This document shows, one piece after another, positions 8,298 through 18,900 of a stretch of DNA of 64,000 nt. The stretch's first letter is position 1, and the number at the start of each line of letters is the position of its first letter. The notes under the pieces are model-generated. The model was not told where the DNA came from and searched no databases. It worked only from the letters and a program-made list of their open reading frames with translations. The stretch is from Leptospira ognonensis (GTDB lineage Bacteria; Spirochaetota; Leptospiria; Leptospirales; Leptospiraceae), in contig NZ_RQGD01000022.1 of assembly GCF_004770745.1 (NCBI RefSeq), positions 124,001-188,000 of the forward strand. Reading direction: 5' to 3'. Made by a program: the position numbers and the translations under genes.

Positions 8298-10310
8298 TTA
8301 CCAACCCCCACCACCTCCGCCACCTGAACTGCTAGAACTCGAGGATGAGGATGAAGTACTCGGAGGAGAATATCTTGCAGAGGAAGAAAATGCTTCCATA
8401 TCTGACCAACTAGCACTCGCTCCACCTCCGCCAAAATTTCCGTTGCTAGAGGAGAAAGAACTGCTTCCCGCATTTGAAACTATAGAAGAAGAAATCCCGG
8501 ATGAACCTAAAGAACTAAGAGATGTTTGGTTGGGCAGATGCAATTCCATTTGTTTTGAGATATTCTCTGGAAACAAATATTCTGCATCATTTAGATTTAG
8601 ATTTTCACTTCGATACCTTAGATTAAAAGTCAAATCAAAGGCTGGAATGAAGGGAGCCAATTGAATTGGTATATCGCAAGGTTCGCTAGATGATAGCCTG
8701 CTACTTAGAAAATTCTTTAATGAAAGTATTTCCAGTGTCTTTTTAATTTGTTTCGAATGCGAGAGTGGCGACAAACGAATGATATGCTGTGCACTGAGAA
8801 AACTGGATGCCAGGAGAATATAAAAATAGATTTCAGATGGTATCTCTAGACTCCAGATATAAAAGGCATTCAAAATGAATAACGGAATTAGAGAGCGAAG
8901 GAAACGAGAAACAAAATACCTTTCCCTATATAATTCTACGTCATGGATGCCATAATGAACATCCTCAAAACTTGATACCACAACAGCGGACATGATAGTA
9001 AAAGGAATGGATGCGAAAAATCTGCCAAAACCAACGCCTACAGAATTCAAAGGTTCAGAGAGATAAAAATAATAGAATAGGCCAAAAACGATCGCACTCA
9101 GTATAAACACAAATGAATTGAAAAACACCTTATCGAAGATAAAGCCAAATGATTTTTCTATCCAGGAGTTTCTGGGTTCAAGGAAAGCTAATCGTTCCAT
9201 TTCATTCGTATAATGTCGTTCGATATCCGAATTTAAAGAATAGCTCGTTTTTTTGCTTTTATAATACTCTTTGATTTGATTGGAAGAAACCTCCCTGCCC
9301 CCATTTACAAAAAGATCTTTCAGAATTTTTTGGTCAGTCTCAGAAAAAGCCTCATCTTCGACCAACTTCCTAAGGATGATATTCGTTTTTTCGGAATAGC
9401 TAAGCCGTAACTTACCTTCGTTGGTCAGACGTGTCATCCAAGTTTCTGTCATACCTGATTCAGCTAAGATGGCAACATATTCTGGTTTTGTGTCAGATAG
9501 TATCTCATAAAATAATTTCCAAGAATCAATACGGATGGGTTCATCCATAATTCCAATTTTCTTTGCATATATATAGATTAAGAAATTGAGAATACCGAGA
9601 CCACAGATAATAAGTATCAATTCGATCCCTCTGAAAAAATAGATTCGTAAGGGTGAGGGGCTGAAACTTTTAATCTCAGTGCCCGTGTATCTAAGATCTA
9701 ATTGAACTATCATTTTTTGGTCAGGACTTAACGGGGAATTCGAAAGAAAGGTAAGTGAATTTTCAAATTTTCCAGGAATTTTCCAATCCTCATGCACTTT
9801 AAGATGAATGCTCATCCTGCCAATATCGCCTTTCCGATCACTAAAACCAAAATCATGATCCAAGCGAAATTTATCACCTCCCTCCCTCCTTAAAATATCC
9901 ATGTATTTCACTTTTATTTTATATACTAATATAGTATTATCAAAAGGCTTATCACTTGGCATTCGAGACCGCCATTTAATTTCATGCCTTAACTGATCAT
10001 ATTGAAATTCATCCGTATAGTATAGAGAACCAGATTTGAGAGAAATCCAAGTTCCGTTCTCCAATTTCCGATCTAAGCTGATAAATTTGATTTTTTCTCC
10101 CATTCCCAGATCATACCGGCGATAGGCACCATTCCAATCCCCTGAAAACCGTATCGATTGGGTCTCTGTGATTTCTAGAGAGCCGTCTTTGCCGAGATAG
10201 GCATCTACTTCTATTTGCTCCCAGTCTAATGATTTAGTTTGTGACAATAAATAAGAGCAGGGAAAAAGTAAAAATAGTAAATGAAAGACTCTGAGTAAGA
10301 GAAAAGTCAT
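8298..10310 (-). CDS. DUF2207 membrane protein with Ser/Gly-rich tail
   Basis: A 670-residue DUF2207 protein. A signal peptide (1-24) is followed by the extracytoplasmic beta-rich DUF2207 domain (about 28-210, with SLEITETQSIRFSGDWNGAYR), a membrane helix (about 228-248), a cytoplasmic segment (about 255-395), paired helices near 400-470 and 470-510, and a low-complexity tail. The tail alternates Ser and Gly runs and ends in GGGGGGGW, a hallmark of this family. The Ser and Gly codons are varied, so the tail is maintained by selection and is not a slippage repeat. The function of the family is unknown; a role in envelope biology is usually assumed. Confidence 0.85.
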   Translation of the reverse strand: MTFLLLRVFHLLFLLFPCSYLLSQTKSLDWEQIEVDAYLGKDGSLEITETQSIRFSGDWNGAYRRYDLGMGEKIKFISLDRKLENGTWISLKSGSLYYTDEFQYDQLRHEIKWRSRMPSDKPFDNTILVYKIKVKYMDILRREGGDKFRLDHDFGFSDRKGDIGRMSIHLKVHEDWKIPGKFENSLTFLSNSPLSPDQKMIVQLDLRYTGTEIKSFSPSPLRIYFFRGIELILIICGLGILNFLIYIYAKKIGIMDEPIRIDSWKLFYEILSDTKPEYVAILAESGMTETWMTRLTNEGKLRLSYSEKTNIILRKLVEDEAFSETDQKILKDLFVNGGREVSSNQIKEYYKSKKTSYSLNSDIERHYTNEMERLAFLEPRNSWIEKSFGFIFDKVFFNSFVFILSAIVFGLFYYFYLSEPLNSVGVGFGRFFASIPFTIMSAVVVSSFEDVHYGIHDVELYRERYFVSRFLRSLIPLFILNAFYIWSLEIPSEIYFYILLASSFLSAQHIIRLSPLSHSKQIKKTLEILSLKNFLSSRLSSSEPCDIPIQLAPFIPAFDLTFNLRYRSENLNLNDAEYLFPENISKQMELHLPNQTSLSSLGSSGISSSIVSNAGSSSFSSSNGNFGGGGASASWSDMEAFSSSARYSPPSTSSSSSSSSSSGGGGGGGW

Positions 10311-10372
10311 GAAAATTTTTTACTCTCCACTTAGCATTCTAGCAATAATTTAATCAGTAATTTTAATAAAAA

Positions 10373-12163
10373 ATGATAAAATCTCTAGCAGTTTTTCAAT
10401 ATGTTGGCAAGGCACTGAGCCTCCTTTGGGCTACCAGCAAGGCTCTTACCATTACACTCTGTTTGGTGACAGTTTCGAATGGGGTGTTTCCGGCAATCAT
10501 CGCGTACGTGGGAAAGCTAATCGTCGATTTTGTCATATTAGCCTCAAAAACCAGCCTTTCTTCCGATAGAGAGCAGGCCCTATTTTACGTTTTCATAGAA
10601 GGCATCGTGATCGTTCTGTTTGCGGCTTCGCAGAAAGTGACCTTTATTTGCCAGTCGTTACTCCGTGTACAACTTGGACAAAAAGTAAACGTAATCATTC
10701 TAGAAAAAGCACTTACCTTAGAATTGTACCATTTTGAAGATTCAGAATTTTACGACAAAATGACACAGGCTCGTACGCAAGCTTCTAGTAAACCATTATC
10801 ACTTGTTATACGTATTTTTACAATTTTACAATCCGCATTAACTCTAATGACATTTACTGGACTTCTCATCCAATTTTCCTTTTGGGCCGTTATCATTCTT
10901 GTCGTCGCTACCATACCAGCATTTATCGCGGAGACTCGGTTCTCAGAGCACGCCTTTCGTCTCTTCCGATGGCGCTCTCCCGAAACGAGACAACAAAATT
11001 ATTTGGAAACGCTGATTGCGCGTGAAGATCATGCAAAGGAGGTAAAGTTATTTCAACTTGGCCCGATGTTGCTTGAAAGGTATAAATCCATCTATAACCG
11101 CTTATATACCGAAGATAGAAATCTTACAATTAAAAAGGGTTTTTGGAGTTATCTTTTAGGTTTGATCGGTAGTGCCGCTTTTTATGGAGCTTATGCATGG
11201 ATGGTTGTGGAGGCAATCGATGGGAGAATTAGCCTCGGCGAGATGACAATGTATCTCATTCTGTTTCGGCAAGGACAAAATACATTTGCGACCGCATTAT
11301 CTGCCATAGGTGGAATGTACGAAGACAACCTCTACCTAGCTAACCTTTATGAATTTCTTAACATCCAAGTAAAAAGGCATGAAGGAAAAGCAAAGGAAGG
11401 GATCAATGCAGAAGGCATTCGCTTTGTCAATGTATACTTTTGTTATCCGGGAAACGACACGCCTGTTCTCAAGAATGTATCCTTTCATATAAAACCAGGA
11501 GAAAAGCTTGCTATTGTTGGCGAAAACGGTTCGGGAAAGACGACCTTGATCAAATTGCTCACTCGACTCTATGAACCTACGTCGGGTGATATTTTTCTCG
11601 ATGGACTCAATTTAAAAGAATGGGAACTCGATACCTTACATAAAAGGATAGGAGTTATCTTTCAAAATTTTGTACAGTACCAATTTACCGTAGGGGAAAA
11701 TGTTGGAGTCGGAGATGTTGAAAATATACTCGATCAGGTAAAGTGGGATGATGCGTCCGAGAAAGGAATGTCAAAATCTTTCATCAAACAAATGAAAGAC
11801 GGATTTCAAACCCAGCTTGGAAAATGGTTTAAAGGTGGTCAGGAACTCTCCGGTGGACAATGGCAGAAAATAGCTCTATCGCGAGCATTTATGAGAACAG
11901 GAGCCGACATTCTGGTATTAGATGAGCCTACGTCCGCCATGGATGCAGAAGCGGAAATGAATATCTTTAATCACTTCCGAAAATTAACACATAACCAAAT
12001 GGTGGTTTTGATTTCACACCGTTTTTCGACGGTTAGAATGGCAGATCAGATTATGGTATTATCCAATGGCGAAATTATCGAGCATGGAACTCATGAAGAG
12101 CTTTTAACTTTAAATGGAAGGTATGCTCATTTATTTTCATTACAAGCAGAAGGCTATAAATGA
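10373..12163 (+). CDS. ABC exporter, fused permease-ATPase
   Basis: A 596-residue half-transporter of the ABCB/MsbA-like exporter class. The transmembrane domain occupies about 20-320 and the nucleotide-binding domain about 345-590. Walker A is GENGSGKTT, the signature LSGGQ (in LSGGQWQK), Walker B LVLDEP with the catalytic Glu, and the H-loop ISHR, so the ATPase looks complete. It should act as a homodimer in the inner membrane. No adaptor or substrate gene adjoins it, so the substrate could be a lipid, drug or peptide. Its 3' end overlaps the convergent hydrolase gene by 10 bases. Confidence 0.88.
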   Translation: MIKSLAVFQYVGKALSLLWATSKALTITLCLVTVSNGVFPAIIAYVGKLIVDFVILASKTSLSSDREQALFYVFIEGIVIVLFAASQKVTFICQSLLRVQLGQKVNVIILEKALTLELYHFEDSEFYDKMTQARTQASSKPLSLVIRIFTILQSALTLMTFTGLLIQFSFWAVIILVVATIPAFIAETRFSEHAFRLFRWRSPETRQQNYLETLIAREDHAKEVKLFQLGPMLLERYKSIYNRLYTEDRNLTIKKGFWSYLLGLIGSAAFYGAYAWMVVEAIDGRISLGEMTMYLILFRQGQNTFATALSAIGGMYEDNLYLANLYEFLNIQVKRHEGKAKEGINAEGIRFVNVYFCYPGNDTPVLKNVSFHIKPGEKLAIVGENGSGKTTLIKLLTRLYEPTSGDIFLDGLNLKEWELDTLHKRIGVIFQNFVQYQFTVGENVGVGDVENILDQVKWDDASEKGMSKSFIKQMKDGFQTQLGKWFKGGQELSGGQWQKIALSRAFMRTGADILVLDEPTSAMDAEAEMNIFNHFRKLTHNQMVVLISHRFSTVRMADQIMVLSNGEIIEHGTHEELLTLNGRYAHLFSLQAEGYK

Positions 12164-12858
12164 AGGAATTTCGCAATCAAGTCATAAGCATCTGCATTGA
12201 AAATGAGACCTATGTGAGTTGAATCAATTTCTTGGTTCGTAGCCTTAGGTGAGTAATGGTCAATACATGCTTCCCAACTAACAACATTGTCCTTTTTCGA
12301 ATAAATTGAAAATACGGGAATCTCAAGCGGAGTCTGAAACCTCTCATCGATTTCCTTTTCTAATTGGTCAATATTGATCCCATGTTGCTTGCTATAGACA
12401 TCCGCAATCGAAGTATACTTTGGACCTCCGATGATAGGCGAACCTAAGGTAATCACTTTTTCTATGATATCTTGATTGTCTCTGGCACATTCGCGTGCTA
12501 GGTATCCTCCCAAACTCCAACCAATCAATATTATTTTTTCTTGTGTTTCTCTGAATATTTCTCTTACTTTTGTATTCATCAAATCAAGTAGGACCGGAAC
12601 GTCCCCATGGTTGCTTCCTAGACCCCAACCTTCTGGTTTATAGCCGATGTTTTCTAAAAATTTTCGCATCGGAAACGTGAAGATATCGTCCGTCGCAAAT
12701 CCAGGTAGTACAATGATCCTCTCTCCCTGTCCTTTCTTTGCTTTCATTAAGGAAGGTATCTGCACTAATAAATTGCCTGCTTCAATGATTCCGTAGGCCT
12801 CTGCTATCATCTGCCATTTTGTAGGTATATAAAAATTTGATCGATCTATTGAGCTCAT
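12154..12858 (-). CDS. alpha/beta hydrolase (PGAP1/lipase-like)
   Basis: A 234-residue hydrolase with the nucleophile elbow GWSLGG, an upstream glycine-containing oxyanion segment (IVLPGFATDD), an acidic residue in YSKKDNVVSW and a late His in STHIGL. It resembles small esterases and PGAP1-like lipases; the substrate is unknown. No secretion signal is visible, so it is probably cytoplasmic. ATG 12858 has GAGGAAAG immediately upstream and is preferred to ATG 12921, which adds a hydrophobic, unconserved extension. The tail overlaps the convergent ABC exporter by 10 bases. Confidence 0.8.
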   Translation of the reverse strand: MSSIDRSNFYIPTKWQMIAEAYGIIEAGNLLVQIPSLMKAKKGQGERIIVLPGFATDDIFTFPMRKFLENIGYKPEGWGLGSNHGDVPVLLDLMNTKVREIFRETQEKIILIGWSLGGYLARECARDNQDIIEKVITLGSPIIGGPKYTSIADVYSKQHGINIDQLEKEIDERFQTPLEIPVFSIYSKKDNVVSWEACIDHYSPKATNQEIDSTHIGLIFNADAYDLIAKFLHL

Positions 12859-12938
12859 GCTTTCCTCATTAGACAGAAATAATTGGCAGATAAAGAAAGC
12901 TACATTGAGAAAATGTCCCAAGGATTGAGTTTTAGAAG

Positions 12939-14489
12939 ATGATCAAGGACTTACAGCTCCGAGTGTTACCAGAAGTAGCTGGCCAGGCAGACGAATTGCT
13001 CCGCTTCCTTGCAAAATCCTTAAACTTAAATCCTTCTCAAATTCGTCATATCGAGACAGTTCATAGATCTATCGATGCACGTCAAAAAATCATTTATTTT
13101 AATCTTACGGTTAGAGTATTTATCGAAGAGGAATTTGTTCCTAGACAAAAGAGAGATTTATCTGCAAGGAACGTAAAAGAAAAAGAAGAAATTCTGATCA
13201 TTGGTGCTGGTCCCGCAGGTTTGTTTGCGGCAATCGAATTGATAGAGCAAGGTTTTAAACCGATCCTTTTAGAAAGAGGAAAGGATGTTAAGGAAAGAAT
13301 CCAAGATCTACGTGGGATCAATGTCCACCATATAGTCAATGAAGATTCCAATTACTGCTTTGGTGAAGGTGGTGCAGGCACTTACTCAGATGGGAAATTG
13401 TATACACGTTCAAAAAAAAGAGGAAACGTTACCGAAATTCTAGAATTATTGGTAACGTTTGGAGCTTCGGAAGACATTCTAATTGATGCACATCCTCATA
13501 TTGGTACTAATAAACTTCCCGATATCATTCGTAATATGCGAGAATATATCATTCAATGTGGCGGAGAAGTCAAATTCAACACAAGAGTCACAGATTTATT
13601 GTTAAATGGGAATCAGATTTCTGGAATCTTGACGAAAGAAGGCGAAAGGTATCATTGCAACAAAGTAATTCTTGCTACCGGACATTCCGCACGCGATATA
13701 TTTGAACTTTTAGTATCAAAAAATATAAAAATTGAGCTAAAACCCATTGCCATCGGTGTTCGTGTTGAACACGCTCAAAGTTTAATCGACCGAATCCAAT
13801 ACAAATGTGAGACCAGAGGAAAATTTCTTCCGCCTTCACCCTATAACGTAGTAAAACAAATTGGCGATCGCGGAGTGTATTCGTTTTGCATGTGTCCTGG
13901 TGGTGTCATTGCTCCGTGTGCCACAAAGCCTGGCGAAATTGTGACTAATGGTTGGTCTTCCTCTGCAAGGGCAAGACCTACTGCCAATTCAGGAATTGTC
14001 GTAGAACTGAAATTAGATGATTTTAAGCCTTTTCAATCCTCAGGTACACTTGCGGCGATGGCATTCCAACAAGCAATTGAAGTGAAGGCTTGGGAAGCCG
14101 GTGGGAAAACCCAAACTGCTCCCGCACAACGGTTGCTTGACTTTGTGGAAGGGAAAACTTCACTCGATTTACCAAAAACATCTTATTCGCCAGGGATTGT
14201 CTCAGTCAGCTTAAAAGAAATATTGCCGAAATTGATACATGATTCCCTCGTCAAAGGATTCAAAGAATTTAATAAGAACATGAAGGGCTATCTCACCAAT
14301 GATGCCGTTGTCCATGCACCCGAAACACGTACTTCCTCGCCTGTCAAAATCCCTCGAGATGAAATTACTTTGGAACATGTTCAGATCCGTGGCCTATATC
14401 CTAGTGGTGAGGGAGCGGGATATGCTGGTGGAATTATTTCTGCGGCGATGGATGGGATCAAAGTGGCAAGAGCCATCGGCAAAAATTAA
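12939..14489 (+). CDS. FAD-dependent dehydrogenase (COG2509 type)
   Basis: A 516-residue cytoplasmic flavoprotein. After an N-terminal extension of about 85 residues, which is usual for this family, comes the Rossmann FAD-binding motif LIIGAGPAG (GAGPAG at 89-94) with the acidic end of beta-2 in LLERGKDV. The family-specific segments FGEGGAGTYSDGK and the C-terminal GLYPSGEGAGYAGGI, which closes the FAD site, are both present. The physiological substrate of COG2509 enzymes is not established. It stands alone, divergent from the hydrolase gene. Confidence 0.85.
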   Translation: MIKDLQLRVLPEVAGQADELLRFLAKSLNLNPSQIRHIETVHRSIDARQKIIYFNLTVRVFIEEEFVPRQKRDLSARNVKEKEEILIIGAGPAGLFAAIELIEQGFKPILLERGKDVKERIQDLRGINVHHIVNEDSNYCFGEGGAGTYSDGKLYTRSKKRGNVTEILELLVTFGASEDILIDAHPHIGTNKLPDIIRNMREYIIQCGGEVKFNTRVTDLLLNGNQISGILTKEGERYHCNKVILATGHSARDIFELLVSKNIKIELKPIAIGVRVEHAQSLIDRIQYKCETRGKFLPPSPYNVVKQIGDRGVYSFCMCPGGVIAPCATKPGEIVTNGWSSSARARPTANSGIVVELKLDDFKPFQSSGTLAAMAFQQAIEVKAWEAGGKTQTAPAQRLLDFVEGKTSLDLPKTSYSPGIVSVSLKEILPKLIHDSLVKGFKEFNKNMKGYLTNDAVVHAPETRTSSPVKIPRDEITLEHVQIRGLYPSGEGAGYAGGIISAAMDGIKVARAIGKN

Positions 14490-14550
14490 TATCTCGGCAA
14501 CTTCTTACACTTCCTTAGACATTTAAAATATGATCTCCTTTTTCCATAAA

Positions 14551-15906
14551 TCATCTCATAAATTTCATAGTATCACCTAACAATAACCCGATCTCTAATC
14601 GAAGTTGAATTAAATCATACCGGTTCTGAATCGCGTTTCGGTTTACATCGCGTTGTCTTCTATCAACTGTTTGCAATTCGATGACGGAAGCCGAACCGGT
14701 CTTATAAGCTTTCTCCATGATGGAGAAGTTTTCCTCAGCTGTTTTTCTACTTTCTATGGAAATATTGTAAAGCTCGACTAAGTTGTTATGTTGTTGGATT
14801 AATTCAAAGAGATATAAAGCAGTATTTTCTTTTAAAAACTCAGATTGTGATTTTGCTAATTTTACATCTATCTTTGACTTATCTAATTCATTTTTTGATA
14901 ACCATCGATTGAACAATGGGATTCTAAACCCAAAATTGGCCCCTTGTGAGCTAAATGGATCTGGATTATTTGCGTACAAGGAATAGTCGCCGCGCGAAAA
15001 ATCATACAAATAATTTGGCTGCGAAGTACTTCCGTTGATGCCATATATAGTTTGACGGCTATTATTATTGTATATGTTTACGAAGAAATCTGGCACCCAC
15101 AATTCATTAAACCTAACCTGTTTTTCTACTTCGAGTATCTTTACCTGATTGATAGATAGAACAATATCAAAATTAAGAGAGCTTAGATTTTTTTCATATG
15201 CTGCCATGGTTTCTTCCAAGGGGAGCATATTAAATTCACGTTCAGGGATATCTTTTAAAGAAACATCACGTAATAAAAATTTTCGTCTAAATCGAGACTG
15301 GCTTTTTTGTTGGTCTAACTTTGATTTGATAACATTATATCGATAAAACAAAAAGTCAACTTTCGAGTTTTGAGTGACGAGGTAGGATTCGATCCCTTGT
15401 TTATATAATTTTTGAATCGTTTGTAGTTGTTTTTCCGCATCGAGATCATTTGAGAAATCATAATCATAAAACGCCAATAACTTCAGAGTCTCAGAATATT
15501 GAAACGCTTGGTCAAAAAGTTCTTTTTGAAAGAGTGCCCGATATTCCAGGAGCAATCTTTCATACTCCAATTCCATAATTAGATTTGTTAAAAAAACATT
15601 ACCTTGTTCTTGAAAATTCCAATTTAAATTTAATGAGGATTGAAATCCTTTTCTATCGAAACCGTCAGATGGTACTTTTTCAAAAAAAGGAGCGTGTTCA
15701 AAATTTAACGTCGGCAGGTAACGGATATTACGTGTATCCATATCAACTTTCTTTTTTTGAATTTCAATCTCCTTTAGTTTTAGTTCATAAGATTTTTCAC
15801 CAACGATTTTCGGTAGCTCAAAAAAATCGACGACGTCTGCCGGAAAAATCGCATCAATCCTAAAAAAAACAACAACGAGAGTAAATATAAAATAATTCCA
15901 CTTCAC
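14551..15906 (-). CDS. TolC-like outer-membrane efflux protein
   Basis: A 451-residue outer-membrane factor. A signal peptide (1-23) is followed by the two-fold repeated helical and beta-strand architecture of TolC: long amphipathic helices (about 95-230 and 330-440) flank strand-forming segments such as NNNSRQTIYGINGS. The C-terminal helix ending in YDLIQLRLEIGLLLG matches the usual OEP signature. It is the last gene of a six-gene cluster and begins with GTG 8 bases after the ABC protein B stop, so it is presumably the exit channel for the exporter encoded upstream. Confidence 0.85.
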   Translation of the reverse strand: MKWNYFIFTLVVVFFRIDAIFPADVVDFFELPKIVGEKSYELKLKEIEIQKKKVDMDTRNIRYLPTLNFEHAPFFEKVPSDGFDRKGFQSSLNLNWNFQEQGNVFLTNLIMELEYERLLLEYRALFQKELFDQAFQYSETLKLLAFYDYDFSNDLDAEKQLQTIQKLYKQGIESYLVTQNSKVDFLFYRYNVIKSKLDQQKSQSRFRRKFLLRDVSLKDIPEREFNMLPLEETMAAYEKNLSSLNFDIVLSINQVKILEVEKQVRFNELWVPDFFVNIYNNNSRQTIYGINGSTSQPNYLYDFSRGDYSLYANNPDPFSSQGANFGFRIPLFNRWLSKNELDKSKIDVKLAKSQSEFLKENTALYLFELIQQHNNLVELYNISIESRKTAEENFSIMEKAYKTGSASVIELQTVDRRQRDVNRNAIQNRYDLIQLRLEIGLLLGDTMKFMR

Positions 15907-15914
15907 CTACTCTA

Positions 15915-18900
15915 TTATCGGATCGCCTCCTGTTTAGAATGAAGTAAATGATAAATTCCTTGCTTACGGACGAGTTCCCTATGGGTTCCGGATTCCTCGA
16001 GTTGCCCACTTTCGATTACAAAAATCTTATCGTAATGTCGTATCGTTTCTAATCGATGTGCCACCACAACAATCGTCTTGTCTGCGAAAATGCGGTGCAG
16101 GTTGGCTAATATTTTATCTTCACTTTCTCTGTCCATGGAGGCAGTGGGTTCATCTAAAACGAGAAGGCTAGGTTTTTGGAGGAACAATCTTGCGAAAGCA
16201 AGCTTTTGTTTCTGTCCGCCTGAGAGCGTGGCACCCTTTTCGCTCAATTCCGTATCGTAACCAAGGGGCAGGTTCAAAATCTGCTCATGTAATAGTGCCA
16301 ACTTGGCTGCCTCCACAATTTCAGACAGCGTCGAGTCAGGTTTGGATAGGGCAATGTTCTCTCTAACCGTACCAAGCAAAATAGGATTTTCTTGGTAAAC
16401 AACTCCGATTCTAGACCGATAGGAAGGCATCCAAATTTCATCGAGAAGTATACCATCGACACTGATCTCGCCCTCTGACCTAGCATATAGACCTAAGATG
16501 AGTTTTAAGATAGTTGACTTTCCACTTCCACTCCTACCAACAAACGCATATTTTTTTTCTGGCTCCAATTCAAAAGTAAGGTTTTGTAAATGAAACTCTC
16601 GTTTACCGATTCTATACTCGAATGATACATTCTTAAATAATAAAGAGCCTTGGATATCTGGTATTTCTACTTGTCGTATGCGTGAGTCAGGCCCAGATTC
16701 TGATTCTACATTTTCCCAATCGGAGAGACGTTTCCATGCAATCTTTGCTTTCTGGAACAGAACAGCATCTCTCACAATTGAAACCATGGGCGATCTCACA
16801 TACCCAATTAAACCTATGATTGCAAATAATGTTCCCAGAGTAATCTGATCGGAAAATATTTGGTACGTACCTAAGAACAGTACAAAAACGTTCGTTAGCA
16901 TACGAAACGTTAAGGAACTCGACTCGAGAATATTCGTATAGAACATACGATGGCTCTCCGCATTCAATTGAGAAGTTAATCGTTTCTCAAAATCCCACCT
17001 TTGTACAGAAACCGCGCCTAAATTTTTTACGGTTTCGTTTCCGTTGATTGTTTCTATAAAATAACTTAGCGTGTCAGCGGTTCGTAGTGACTCCTTTTTA
17101 GTTTCACGTTCGATGAGCGGACTAATTTTTGCAATGATCGCAAGTTCTGGTAAAATAAAAAGTAGGATAACAAGAAGTAGAGTGGGAGATAAAAATAAAA
17201 AAAGTGTGAAGACCGCCAAACCAAAGAACCAATCTAAGAATCTGATCGTTCCATGTTCCGAAAAAAATTGTGTCACACTCTCAATTTCTTCCCATCGCTG
17301 CAGAATCTCTCCTTTCTTATGATTTTCAAAAAAGGAAATGGGTAAGGACAAAAGCTTTTCAAGGAAACGCACGATGATTGTCTGGTTCACTTTGCTCGTG
17401 GTAAAAAATAAAACATTATTCCTTAAATAGGAAAATATAATCTGGGAAATACTAAGAACGGCAACTCCAACTAACACGGGAATCATAAATTCTTTACTCT
17501 CTCTGAGTAAGACATTATCAATCAAATATAGGTTAATTAGAGGTAAGGAGATTTCCAATACTTTGATCAGAAACGTCGCAAGAATTCCAGAAACTAAAAA
17601 TGAAAAATTGGGCCGGAAATATTGAAACAAACCTGGGAAATATGAAAATTGGGGAAGGAATGTTGTTTTCGGCTTTAATTTTGGTATAAAAACGATCGCA
17701 TGCTTTCCCGATTTTGCATCCCATTCATTTTGGCTGATGGATCGAATTCCAAATGCAGGATCGATAATTTTGATCTGACTTTCATCACAAGATAAAACAA
17801 TAATAAATTTGTTCGTTTCCCATCTTACAATAAATATATGACTCAACAACTCCTTTCGGTATCTGATCTTATCTAAAACGAAAGTTTGACCGATATCTGA
17901 AAATGTTTCTTTCCAGGATTTCATCGTCACATCAGCGTCTGAATTTTGAAATTGGCTATCACCAGAATTCAATTTGCTCTCATAGCCCCAATATTTGAGT
18001 AACATATTCCTACAGGCCCATGCGGTCTCATCAGCTGATTCTTCCAGGATGATAGGGAAGGAAGAAAACCATCTCTTTTTGGGTTGAAAGGCAATGTTAG
18101 GCAAAAAGTGAACGGAATCTTCAAACAAATCATCTTCCGAATGGATCAGGAATTCGTCTTCCTCCGTTTCGATCTGATTTAATTTTCGCGTTTCCAAAAC
18201 CGATTTTAAGGTCGAATATAAGCTCTCGGATTTTTTAAAGAATGTCTCAGCATCCTTTGCAGATAACTCGAAGACGATGCTATCCTGAATCGCAGTCACG
18301 GTCGCATTCCTCACCTTCTTTTCTAAAACGCCCATCTCGCCGAGCACAGATCCCGATTCAACAAACGATGAATAGTCGGAAGCCCAAGCAGACTTCGAAA
18401 TTTTAAATTTACCTGATTGTATAAAGAATAATGATGAGGATTTTGACCCTTCTTTAATCAATACCCTGCCTTTGGGAATTCTTTCCTTACGAAGCAATTG
18501 AGAAAGTTCAATGATCTCTTGTTTACCTAGCTTCCGGAAATAAGGGTGAACACGTAATTCATCTCGAAGGGATATTTCTTGACAAAATTTTTCCCATATT
18601 AGAAAGCGCTTCGGATTTTCGGTAAAGAAATCCAAAAATGTTGTTTGTTCTAAAAAGTAAATGCTAGAATTCTCATCAGTCACATAGGAATTTTTGCTTA
18701 AAACCTGCAAAGCTAGTTCAGACAATCCATAAAAGTTCCCTTCCGTAAGTGACCTTACGAGAAGATCCGTATCTCCCACTTTTATTTTAACTTGGATTCT
18801 CCCATTGCTAACATAAATTAATGGAACCTGACCCTTTGTGTATTCAATGATTGATTGATTGGCAGGAATCGCTCTATTTGTCCAAAGTTTTAAGAATAGT

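Noticed and set aside
8443..8664. Forward-strand frame opposite the DUF2207 tail
   Set aside because: It is the shadow of the Ser/Gly-rich tail and upstream codons; the DUF2207 frame has clear family signatures.
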